From: Bacillota bacterium
GTDB lineage: Bacteria > Bacillota > Clostridia > Christensenellales > CAG-138
Direction of reading: 5' to 3'
NCBI GenBank assembly: GCA_023399275.1
Contig: JAEWQH010000043.1
Location: 1 to 5,673 of the forward strand
Length of the DNA stretch: 5,673 bases
Shown: positions 1 to 5,673 of the stretch, one piece after another
How the letters are laid out: every line of letters starts with the position of its first letter
Position numbering within the stretch: position 1 is the first letter of the stretch
The notes under the pieces: model-generated
What the model was told of the DNA's origin: nothing
Seen by the model: only the letters and a program-made list of their open reading frames with translations
The model's database searches: none
Translations under genes and position numbers: made by a program

Positions 1-579
1 GTCTCCTTCTACACCAAGTATACGCTGGAGCTCTCCGGCACGGCGTCCACCATCCTGCTGGCGGTGGTGCTCGTGCTCGCCATGGGCGGCGTGGCCGTCT
101 GGGCACAGCTCGTGAAGAGATACACCGTCATGCCCGTCTGGCGCGCGGCGCTGATCTTCCTTGCAGCTGCGTTTATCCCGCTGTATTTTATGAAGAGCCT
201 CACCGGCGCCATCATCGCGAGCTGCTTTGTCGGGCTCGGCTTCGCCGGCGCGATCACGACGATGGATCTCATCGGCGCGCGAATCATGGATGAGGACACG
301 CGCAAATACAACCTGCGCCGCGAAGGCACCTACGCCAGCGCGCTGGGCTTTATGAACCGGCTGAGCGGGCTGTTTACGAGCCTCGCGTTCCTGCTGGTCG
401 GCAGCCTCTACGGGTTTGAAAGCGGTGACAACCCCGGCACGATGCCGGGCGAAGCCGCAAAGTTCCTCATGGCGGTCTTTCCGTTTGTAGCGATGGTGCT
501 CAGCGCGCTCGTCTCGCGGTTTTTACGTTTCCCCGAGGATGCGCAGGCCGCCGCGCCGGAAGCGCCGGATCAGCTGTGA
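1..579 (+). CDS. GPH/MelB-type sugar:cation symporter, C-terminal part (partial, MFS_2)
   Basis: This is the last 192 codons of a membrane transporter whose start lies before the window. About five hydrophobic segments are visible at residues ~16-36, 46-64, 67-88, 119-138 and 152-172 of the fragment. That fits the C-terminal half of a 12-segment major facilitator. Between the third and fourth lies a charged cytoplasmic loop with MDEDTRKYNLRREGTYAS (residues 96-113). An acidic stretch followed by RREG-Y is characteristic of the glycoside-pentoside-hexuronide:cation symporter family (MelB, XynP, UidB and relatives). Such proteins import mono- or oligosaccharides, glycosides or uronides with Na+ or H+. 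The protein ends in an Ala/Pro-rich hydrophilic tail. Its TGA stop overlaps the GTG start of the deacetylase gene, so it is probably the importer for the substrate handled by the next three genes. Family assignment is fairly secure; the transported sugar is unknown. Confidence 0.85.
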   Translation, partial: VSFYTKYTLELSGTASTILLAVVLVLAMGGVAVWAQLVKRYTVMPVWRAALIFLAAAFIPLYFMKSLTGAIIASCFVGLGFAGAITTMDLIGARIMDEDTRKYNLRREGTYASALGFMNRLSGLFTSLAFLLVGSLYGFESGDNPGTMPGEAAKFLMAVFPFVAMVLSALVSRFLRFPEDAQAAAPEAPDQL

Positions 580-1454
580 ACACGCGCTACCTCATCGTCA
601 ACGCGGACGACTTTGGCATGACCGCTTCGGGCGATGAAGCGATCCTGCGGCTCTTTGAAGCTGGCCGGATCACAAGCACAACGATTCTCGCCCCCGCGCA
701 GCGGGCGCAAGCCGCCTGCGCGGCCGCAAAGGAGCGCAATCTCCCCGTCGGCGTGCACTGGACGCTGCATGCAGAGTGGGCGGAAGAGCGCTGGCCGCCC
801 TGCGCGGGCGCGCAAAGCGTCCCCTCTCTCTGCGAAGACGGCGCGCTGATCCCCAGCGCTTGGCGCGCAAGCCGGCAGGCAAGGAGCCGCGACGTCACCC
901 GCGAGCTGGAGGCACAGGCCGCGTTTCTGCGCAGCCGCGGCGTCGCGCCCGACCACGCGGACAGCCACGGCGGCACGCTCTACGGCATCAACGGCCGGCT
1001 CTTTTTCCGCAACGCGTTTCAAGTTTGCCGCGCGCAAAACTTGCCGTTTCGCTTTCCGCGCCGACCCGCATTTTTGGAGCGCCAGCTCGGGCGCGAACCA
1101 GGCGCTTTGCTGCGCCTGGCGCACCGCGCCATCGTCCGCTCGGCGGACCGGCGCGGCGTGTCGCTGCTCGACGACTTTATCACAAACCCGCTGCCCGCAG
1201 CCAAACTCGGCGGATTCCTTGCGCTCGCAAACTACTACGACCGCGCGCTCCGCGACGCAGGCGCAGGCATAACGGAGGTCTTTTTGCACCCTTCCCTGCC
1301 GGACGAGGCGCTGCAAAAGCGCACGCCGGAGTGGCAAAAGCGCGTCTGGGAATACGAGTATCTCATGAGCGACGCATTTGACGCGCTGGTCCGGCGCGAG
1401 GGGTTCTGCCTGTGCAGCTGGGCGAACGCACCATTTGAATCAAAGAGGAATTGA
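576..1454 (+). CDS. YdjC/ChbG-family carbohydrate deacetylase
   Basis: This 292-residue protein belongs to the YdjC/ChbG family of metal-dependent deacetylases. Its best-known member removes the acetyl group from chitobiose or its 6-phosphate. Expected metal and catalytic positions are present: NADDFG at residues 9-14 (D11, D12), H61 in GVHWTLH, HADSHGG at 127-133 (H127, D129, H131), and FLHPS with H238 near the C-terminus. Length is normal to slightly long for the family. There is no signal peptide, so it should act in the cytoplasm on an imported sugar. The GTG start at 576 is chosen because residues 5-12 already form the first beta strand and metal motif, leaving no room for a later start. 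It overlaps the transporter stop (GTGA), implying translational coupling; only a weak GGA lies upstream. A GlcNAc-type or other N- or O-acetylated sugar is plausible, but the exact substrate is not readable. It is not called chbG because the neighbours are not a chitobiose operon. Confidence 0.9.
   Translation: MNTRYLIVNADDFGMTASGDEAILRLFEAGRITSTTILAPAQRAQAACAAAKERNLPVGVHWTLHAEWAEERWPPCAGAQSVPSLCEDGALIPSAWRASRQARSRDVTRELEAQAAFLRSRGVAPDHADSHGGTLYGINGRLFFRNAFQVCRAQNLPFRFPRRPAFLERQLGREPGALLRLAHRAIVRSADRRGVSLLDDFITNPLPAAKLGGFLALANYYDRALRDAGAGITEVFLHPSLPDEALQKRTPEWQKRVWEYEYLMSDAFDALVRREGFCLCSWANAPFESKRN
1445..1449 (+). promoter_or_regulatory. Ribosome binding site for the CehA/McbA-like gene
   Basis: GAGGA sits 9 bases before the ATG at 1459, within the last codons of the deacetylase gene. 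It fixes the start of the PHP gene at 1459. The same frame stays open upstream to an ATG at 1378, but that one lies deep inside the deacetylase gene and would add 27 residues resembling no part of the family. Confidence 0.8.
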
Positions 1455-1458
1455 CGCT

Positions 1459-2760
1459 ATGGCAACCTACACCCTTCCCGTCAAAAAAAGCGACGAACGC
1501 GGCTACCTGCGCCTCGCCTTCGACGTGCCCGCGGATACGGAGCGCATCGACGTAAGCACCGCATATCGCGCCAGCGCGACAGTGCGCGAGGGCGGCTTCA
1601 CCGTCGCGCGCGAGCACTGCGTGATCGACCTCGCGCTGGAGGCGCCGGACGGCCGGCTTTTTGGCGCGGCCGGATCGGATCGCACGCATATTTTCGTCTC
1701 CCCGCTGGGCAGCAGCGCAGGCTTTCTCGCCGCGGAACTCCCCGCGGGACGCTGGCGCGTCGTCGCCGGCGCATACCACGTGCCCGAGGGCGGCGCGGAC
1801 GTGACCTGTGAAATCACACTCACGCCCAAGAAGCGCAGGCTCTTTCGTGGGGACACGCACGCGCACACCAACGCTTCGGACGGCGCGCTCTCGCTCGGCA
1901 CTCTAGCCGACGTCGCGGCGCAGGCCGGACTGGACTATCTCTTTATCACCGACCACAACAACGTCTCTGCGACGCCGCATCGCGACGATATCACGCTGCT
2001 GCCCGGTGTGGAGTGGACGCACTATCAGGGTCACGCGGGCTTTCTCGGCATCGACGCGCCGCTCGCGGGGCGCTACGATACGCGCAGCGCAGAGGAGAGC
2101 GCGCGCCTGATGCAGGCCGCTCGGGACGGCGGAGCGCTGGTTTCGCTGAATCACCCGTTCTGCCCGCTCGTGCCGTGGCTCTGGCCGCTGGATCTGCCAC
2201 ACGACGCGCTGGAGGTCTGGAACGGGGTCATGAGCGAGCGAAACGAACGCGCCGTAGCACACTGGCACGCGGCACTCGTTAAAGGGCTTCGCATCGTCGC
2301 ACTCGGCGGCAGCGACTATCACCGCCCGGGGCTTTTTGGCAGCATCGCCACCCCCTGCACCATGGTATACGCGCCCTCGCGCAGCCGCGCGGACCTGCTC
2401 GCCGCGCTCAAGCGCGGAGACTGCATCGTCAGCTATCAGGCAAACGGGCCGGTCGCGGACGTGGACTGCCGCGCGGACGGCGCCCCCGTCTCATTTGGCG
2501 GCGCGGCGGAGCGCGGCGCAGAGGTGACGTTTTTCTTTACGCATCTGCGCGGCGGCGATGAAATCCGCCTCATCACCGATCTCGGCGCGGAGTCCGTGCC
2601 CTGTCCGCAAGGAACGACGGAGGCGGAGGTCGCGCGCCGCTATCCCGGCGCGCGGTTCGTACGCGCAGAAGTCATGCGCGTCTATGCGCCCGGCCTGCCG
2701 CCGATGCGCGCCATGCTGACCAACCCGATCTATTTTGGAGAGGAAGAAGAAGCCATATGA
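1459..2760 (+). CDS. CehA/McbA-family PHP-domain metallohydrolase
   Basis: This 433-residue protein has an N-terminal beta-rich domain (~1-125) followed by a PHP (polymerase and histidinol phosphatase) metal-dependent hydrolase domain (~127-310) and a short C-terminal beta-rich region ending in a TNPIYF motif usual for this family. The metal-binding motifs are intact: GDTHAHTNASDG at 131-142 (H134, H136, D141), ITDHN at 163-167 (D165, H166), LPGVEW with E185, H192, SLNHPF with H232, and GGSDYH at 283-288 (D286, H288). Family members hydrolyse esters (carbaryl hydrolase CehA) or, for related PHP enzymes, phosphomono- and phosphodiesters. No signal peptide is seen, so it is probably cytoplasmic. 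It follows the deacetylase by 4 bases, and its stop overlaps the next start as ATGA. In this operon an ester or phosphoester on an imported sugar is a likelier target than an insecticide; that is inference. Family call is strong, reaction uncertain. Confidence 0.9.
   Translation: MATYTLPVKKSDERGYLRLAFDVPADTERIDVSTAYRASATVREGGFTVAREHCVIDLALEAPDGRLFGAAGSDRTHIFVSPLGSSAGFLAAELPAGRWRVVAGAYHVPEGGADVTCEITLTPKKRRLFRGDTHAHTNASDGALSLGTLADVAAQAGLDYLFITDHNNVSATPHRDDITLLPGVEWTHYQGHAGFLGIDAPLAGRYDTRSAEESARLMQAARDGGALVSLNHPFCPLVPWLWPLDLPHDALEVWNGVMSERNERAVAHWHAALVKGLRIVALGGSDYHRPGLFGSIATPCTMVYAPSRSRADLLAALKRGDCIVSYQANGPVADVDCRADGAPVSFGGAAERGAEVTFFFTHLRGGDEIRLITDLGAESVPCPQGTTEAEVARRYPGARFVRAEVMRVYAPGLPPMRAMLTNPIYFGEEEEAI
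2737..2744 (+). promoter_or_regulatory. Shine-Dalgarno-like purine run before the GH38-like gene
   Basis: GGAGAGGA, continued by GAAGAAGA, lies in the last codons of the PHP gene and precedes the ATG at 2757. Its core is 12 bases from the start codon, slightly far. The purine run closer in and coupling through the ATGA overlap may both contribute to initiation. Confidence 0.55.
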
Positions 2761-4841
2761 AGCACTCGGATGTGCAGCGCGTGATCGTGGTCTCCAAAAC
2801 GCATCTCGACGTCGGCTATACCGACTATGCCAAGAACGTTTTGCAGCGGTATGTGGACTCGTTTATCCCCGCGGCGGTCGAGCTCGCGTTTCAGGTCAAC
2901 ACCCCGCAAGCAAAGCGCTTTGTCTGGACGACGGGGTCATATCTGGTGAAATACTACCTTGCGCATGCAGACGAAGCCGCCCGCGCGCGGTTTGAGCAGG
3001 CGCTGCGCCTGGGCTACGTCGCCTATCACGCGTTGCCGCTGACCACGCATACGGAGCTGATGAGCGAGGAGCTGCTTGCCTACGGGCTCTCCATCGCGCA
3101 GCGGCTGGACGGCATGTTTGGCCGGCAAACCATCGCCGCAAAGATGACGGATGTGCCGGGGCATACGGTCGCCATCGTGCCCGCGCTCAGGCACGCCGGC
3201 ATCGCGTATCTGCACATCGGCGTCAACGGCAGTTCGCGCGTGCCGCGCGTGCCCACACTCTTTCGCTGGCGGTATCAGGATGAGGAGATCGTCGTAAGCT
3301 ACGCCGGCGCCTATGGGGACGCGGCGGTGCTCGAAAGCGGCGTCGCGCTGGAGTTTCAGCACACGATGGACAACTCCGGCCCGCCGAAGCGGGAGGAGAT
3401 CGACCGCTTTTTTGCCGCGCTGGCGCAAAAGTATCCAAACGCCGCCATCGAAGCAGGCACGCTGGACGATTTTGCCCGCGCGCTGCCCGCGGTGCAAGAG
3501 AGCCTGCCTCTCGTGCAAGAGGAGATCGGGGACAGCTGGATCCACGGCGTTGCGTCCGATCCGCTCAAGACCGCGCGCACAAAGCGCCTGCTGTCCCTGG
3601 CGGATTGCTGGCTCGCCGAGGGCAGCCTGACGCGCGGCTCGGCGGAATACGAGTCGCTCATGGAGCAGCTGCTGTTGGTCTGCGAGCACACATGGGGCAT
3701 GGATACGAAGAAGCATCTGCTCGACTTCACCAACTGGGAAAAAACCGATTTTCAGCGCGCCCGCGCCGCGGATGGAACGGATTACTCCCTGTTTGGCGTG
3801 CGCAACCGCCATATCTTCGAGGCGGTCAAAGAGGAGCTGCGCGAATACCGCGGTTCATGCGAAACCTCCTCCTATACGCACTTTGAGCACTCGCACGCCG
3901 AGCAACGCGCATATCTTGACCGCGCGCGCGCCGCGCTTTCGCCGGAGCACGCATGCGCGGCTGAAGCGGCCTTTTCCATGTCGTTTCCCGCGCGCGAAGG
4001 CGAACCGCGCCGCTTTGGCGAACCAATTGCGCTCGGCGAATGGACGGCCGCCGTGGACGCGCAGGGCGCGCTGACGCAGCTCCGCAATGAACGCCTCGGC
4101 ATCGGTCGGGACGTATCCATCGGCCGCTTTGTATATGAGGCATTCGACGGAAAAGACGTGGACGATTGTTTCTTTGGCTACTGCCGGGACGCGGCGCAAA
4201 ACTTCGCCTGGGCGGCCTGCGACTTCGGCAAGCCCGGGCTGCGGTATGCATCCGGCGTTCGGCACGGCGTCTGGCCCGCGGCGGCGGATATGCTGCTGCA
4301 GAGCGGCGATACCCTCTCCGTCTTTCTGCACGGCGCGCCCGAGGCCTGCACGCAATACGGCTGCCCGCGCGAGCTGGCAATCACCTACCGCTTCCTGCCG
4401 GAGGAGATCCGCCTCACGCTCGCCTGGCGCAAAAAAGACGCGATCCGCAGCCCGGAGGCGCTTTGGCTGGGGATGGACCTGAATACGCCGAGCCCCGCCC
4501 TGTGGCGCATGGAGAAGCTCTCGCGCGCGGTTTCGCCGCTTGCAGTCGTATCCGGCGGAAACCGGCGGCTGCACGCCGTCGAGCGGCTTTGCTGCGAAAG
4601 CGCGCTGGAACGCCTCTCGATCACGCCGCAGGACGCGCCACTCGTCAGCATGGGCGGCCGGTATCTCTACGACATCGCGGACGAGGTCGGCGACCTGAAA
4701 AACGGATTTTGGTTTCTGCTGTGCAACAATCGCTGGGGAACGAACTTTCCCCAGTGGTTTGAGGACGACCTGTCGGTGTCCTATCGCATCTCGCTCAGCG
4801 CGCTCGCACCCGCGGTGCGCGAAAGCGGCACAGGCGTATAG
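2757..4841 (+). CDS. DUF5054-type protein, GH38 alpha-mannosidase-like glycosidase (predicted)
   Basis: This 694-residue protein resembles the DUF5054 family, whose N-terminal part looks like the GH38 alpha-mannosidase catalytic domain. Visible anchors are KTHLDVGYTDY at 14-24 (H16, D18), matching the H-x-D zinc motif of GH38; TDVPGHT at 131-137, matching the DPFGHS nucleophile motif with D132 as the putative nucleophile; GDSWIHG at 258-264; and CEHTWGMD at 309-316, where H311 could be the fourth zinc ligand. Residues ~410-694 are beta-rich and likely form the C-terminal sandwich domains of such enzymes. No signal peptide is seen, so cytoplasmic action is expected. The start ATG overlaps the previous stop (ATGA), and the gene ends at TAG about 55 bases before a terminator. 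It is probably the last enzyme of the operon, cleaving a glycosidic bond of the imported compound. The GH38 link rests on motif reading; activity and linkage are unproven. Confidence 0.82.
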   Translation: MKHSDVQRVIVVSKTHLDVGYTDYAKNVLQRYVDSFIPAAVELAFQVNTPQAKRFVWTTGSYLVKYYLAHADEAARARFEQALRLGYVAYHALPLTTHTELMSEELLAYGLSIAQRLDGMFGRQTIAAKMTDVPGHTVAIVPALRHAGIAYLHIGVNGSSRVPRVPTLFRWRYQDEEIVVSYAGAYGDAAVLESGVALEFQHTMDNSGPPKREEIDRFFAALAQKYPNAAIEAGTLDDFARALPAVQESLPLVQEEIGDSWIHGVASDPLKTARTKRLLSLADCWLAEGSLTRGSAEYESLMEQLLLVCEHTWGMDTKKHLLDFTNWEKTDFQRARAADGTDYSLFGVRNRHIFEAVKEELREYRGSCETSSYTHFEHSHAEQRAYLDRARAALSPEHACAAEAAFSMSFPAREGEPRRFGEPIALGEWTAAVDAQGALTQLRNERLGIGRDVSIGRFVYEAFDGKDVDDCFFGYCRDAAQNFAWAACDFGKPGLRYASGVRHGVWPAAADMLLQSGDTLSVFLHGAPEACTQYGCPRELAITYRFLPEEIRLTLAWRKKDAIRSPEALWLGMDLNTPSPALWRMEKLSRAVSPLAVVSGGNRRLHAVERLCCESALERLSITPQDAPLVSMGGRYLYDIADEVGDLKNGFWFLLCNNRWGTNFPQWFEDDLSVSYRISLSALAPAVRESGTGV

Positions 4842-4895
4842 ACAAAGCGCGGCTTCCCCCTCAAACCCCGCGTTCAGCTCCGCTTGAAACACGAT

Positions 4896-4933
4896 GACAA
4901 AGCCCGCAGGAATCATCCCGCGGGCTTTGTCTT
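4896..4933 (+). terminator. Hairpin terminator of the four-gene operon
   Basis: A 12-base perfect inverted repeat (GACAAAGCCCGC at 4896-4907, GCGGGCTTTGTC at 4920-4931) extends inward after one A/C mismatch by three more pairs, leaving a four-base loop. The 3' side reads CTTTGTCTT, a modest T-rich run partly inside the stem, so a Rho-independent terminator is likely. It lies 54 bases after the GH38-like stop, between convergent genes. Its symmetric A-rich and T-rich flanks may let it act in both directions, although the minus-strand T-run is weaker. Confidence 0.78.
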
Positions 4934-4974
4934 AGGAGGTAAAGCCGCTATTCAAAGGAAAATAACAGCTTTCA

Positions 4975-5018
4975 TCGCCGGTGCCGGCCGCGTCTCCGGT
5001 CGCTGCCAACGCCGGCGA
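4975..5018 (-). terminator. Possible weak terminator of the minus-strand NTPase gene
   Basis: Read on the minus strand, a 9-pair stem (5018-5010 with 4983-4975, core CCGGCG/CGCCGG, including one G-T pair) encloses a 26-base GC-rich loop. It starts about 20 bases after the NTPase stop. A T-rich stretch (TTATTTTCC) follows roughly ten bases later. The long loop and the gap before the T-run make this a weak candidate; GC-rich sequence yields such stems by chance. Confidence 0.3.
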
Positions 5019-5038
5019 AACTCAGTCGCAGACTGTTT

Positions 5039-5590
5039 CTATGCCCCCGGCGCTGCTGACGGCAGATCCCAGCGTTGCACAGCCGCGAGCAGCTCCTCAT
5101 AGAGCGCATCGCGATTTTGCTCCATGATCATATACAGCCTTGCCTTCGGATGCGCGCGCACCGCGTTGAGAAACGGCACGTCAAAGCGCGCCTTCACAGC
5201 CGCGATCACAGGGATATCCCCGTCGAGCGCATCGAACACCGCGCGCGTAAACGCCTCCGCCTGCGACTCCATAAACCCCAGCTCGTCCATCAGGATCACC
5301 CCGTCCGGCTCCGCCTGGAGATAGGATACCCCAAGCGTATCGAATACATTCAGATTGATATTGTGAATCCGCCGGTCGCAGGTGCCGATGCAGTTCTCCC
5401 GTGAAAAGACGCGTTCCTTTGCGCCCGCGGGGTGGATATAGATCGGGTGGAAGCCGTCCGCATCGGGCTCCAGCTTTTTGGTGATGAAGCCGTAGCGCGG
5501 GCGCGGGCTCTGCTTGAGCAGACGCGCAATCAGCGTGCTCTTGCCTACGCCAACGTCTCCGCAGATCAGGATATGCTTTCGTTCGTCCAT
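5039..5590 (-). CDS. THEP1/NTPase_1-family nucleoside-triphosphatase
   Basis: This 183-residue P-loop protein carries Walker A GDVGVGKST at residues 11-19 and a Walker B GVILMDELGFMES at 97-109 (D102, E103). The DE-[IL]-G-x-M-E form is typical of the THEP1/NTPase_1 family of small nucleotide triphosphatases; the later PVIAAVK (127-133) also fits. Length matches the usual 170-190 residues. Members hydrolyse ATP, GTP and other NTPs slowly in vitro, and their cellular role is unsettled. The start at 5590 is preferred because a GGGGGA lies 5 bases upstream and the protein then begins just before the first beta strand (KHILICGD). A longer in-frame start at 5668 would add 26 mostly Arg/Gly/Ala residues and is unlikely. 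The gene converges on the sugar operon and stops at 5039, so it is probably a separate transcription unit. Family call is strong; function unknown. Confidence 0.88.
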   Translation of the reverse strand: MDERKHILICGDVGVGKSTLIARLLKQSPRPRYGFITKKLEPDADGFHPIYIHPAGAKERVFSRENCIGTCDRRIHNINLNVFDTLGVSYLQAEPDGVILMDELGFMESQAEAFTRAVFDALDGDIPVIAAVKARFDVPFLNAVRAHPKARLYMIMEQNRDALYEELLAAVQRWDLPSAAPGA

Positions 5591-5603
5591 GCCGTTCCCC
5601 CGT

Positions 5604-5673
5604 TTATGCCGCGCGGCAGCCGATCTGCGGCGCGCCCGCCGCGGCCTGCCCCTGCCCCCCGCAAACACCCGAA
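5604..5673 (-). CDS. Possible C-terminal tail of an upstream minus-strand gene (partial)
   Basis: In one minus-strand frame the window edge is open for 22 residues (beginning SGVCGGQGQAAAG and ending GCRAA) and closes with TAA at 5606-5604. That is 13 bases before the NTPase start, with the NTPase ribosome binding site in the gap. This is the spacing expected of two genes in one operon. The Gly/Ala/Cys-rich peptide is too short to assign, and the other two frames are also open here, so it may be chance. Confidence 0.25.
   Translation of the reverse strand, partial: SGVCGGQGQAAAGAPQIGCRAA

Noticed and set aside
570..1337. 255-residue minus-strand frame opposite the deacetylase gene
   Set aside because: Arg/Ala/Cys-rich composition typical of a shadow frame, and it covers a plus-strand gene with complete catalytic motifs.
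1378..1458. Upstream start for the PHP hydrolase, adding 27 residues
   Set aside because: The extension overlaps the deacetylase coding region by 77 bases and lacks family-like sequence; a good ribosome binding site supports 1459.
3855..4916. Long open frame of 353 residues on the minus strand opposite the GH38-like gene
   Set aside because: It lies wholly antisense to a gene with clear family motifs, runs into the terminator hairpin, and shows no recognisable motif. Long antisense frames are common in GC-rich coding DNA.
4884..5102. 72-residue plus-strand frame spanning the terminator and the end of the NTPase gene
   Set aside because: It begins at a TTG without a ribosome binding site, reads through the hairpin, and then overlaps the NTPase gene antisense.
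5591..5668. N-terminal extension of the NTPase from an ATG at 5668
   Set aside because: The added 26 residues are Arg/Gly/Ala-rich and unlike the family, whereas the ATG at 5590 has a purine-rich site 5 bases upstream and places the P-loop at the usual distance from the start.
1..5673. Search for CRISPR arrays, tRNA or rRNA genes, insertion sequences and phage genes
   Set aside because: No regularly spaced repeats, tRNA-like cloverleaf, transposase motif or terminal inverted repeats were seen by eye on either strand.

Overview
The window is a high-GC bacterial stretch with tightly packed genes. Purine-rich Shine-Dalgarno sites, short start/stop overlaps and a Clostridia-like set of families suggest a GC-rich Firmicute (Clostridia or Christensenellales type, perhaps a gut organism). 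That placement is an inference from style and family content; no phylogenetic marker is present.

Positions 1-4841 hold four plus-strand genes that read as one operon. In order they are: the C-terminal part of a GPH/MelB-type sugar:cation symporter (1-579, cut by the window edge); a YdjC/ChbG-family carbohydrate deacetylase (576-1454); a CehA/McbA-type PHP metallohydrolase (1459-2760); and a 694-residue DUF5054-type protein with a GH38 alpha-mannosidase-like N-terminal region (2757-4841). Two junctions are 4-base overlaps (GTGA and ATGA) and the third is a 4-base gap behind a clear ribosome binding site, so co-transcription is very likely. None of the three enzymes shows a signal peptide. The simplest reading is import of a small glycan or glycoconjugate by the symporter, then cytoplasmic removal of an acyl group (deacetylase), an ester or phosphoester (PHP enzyme) and a glycosyl group (GH38-like enzyme). 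The substrate cannot be read from the sequence.

Positions 4842-5038 form a short convergent intergenic region. It has a clear hairpin terminator (about 4896-4933), a stray AGGAGGT with no gene behind it, and a weaker hairpin near the end of the opposite gene.

On the minus strand, 5590-5039 encodes a complete small P-loop NTPase of the THEP1/NTPase_1 type. A possible 22-residue tail of a further minus-strand gene ends 13 bases upstream of it at the window edge. Nothing links this unit functionally to the sugar operon.
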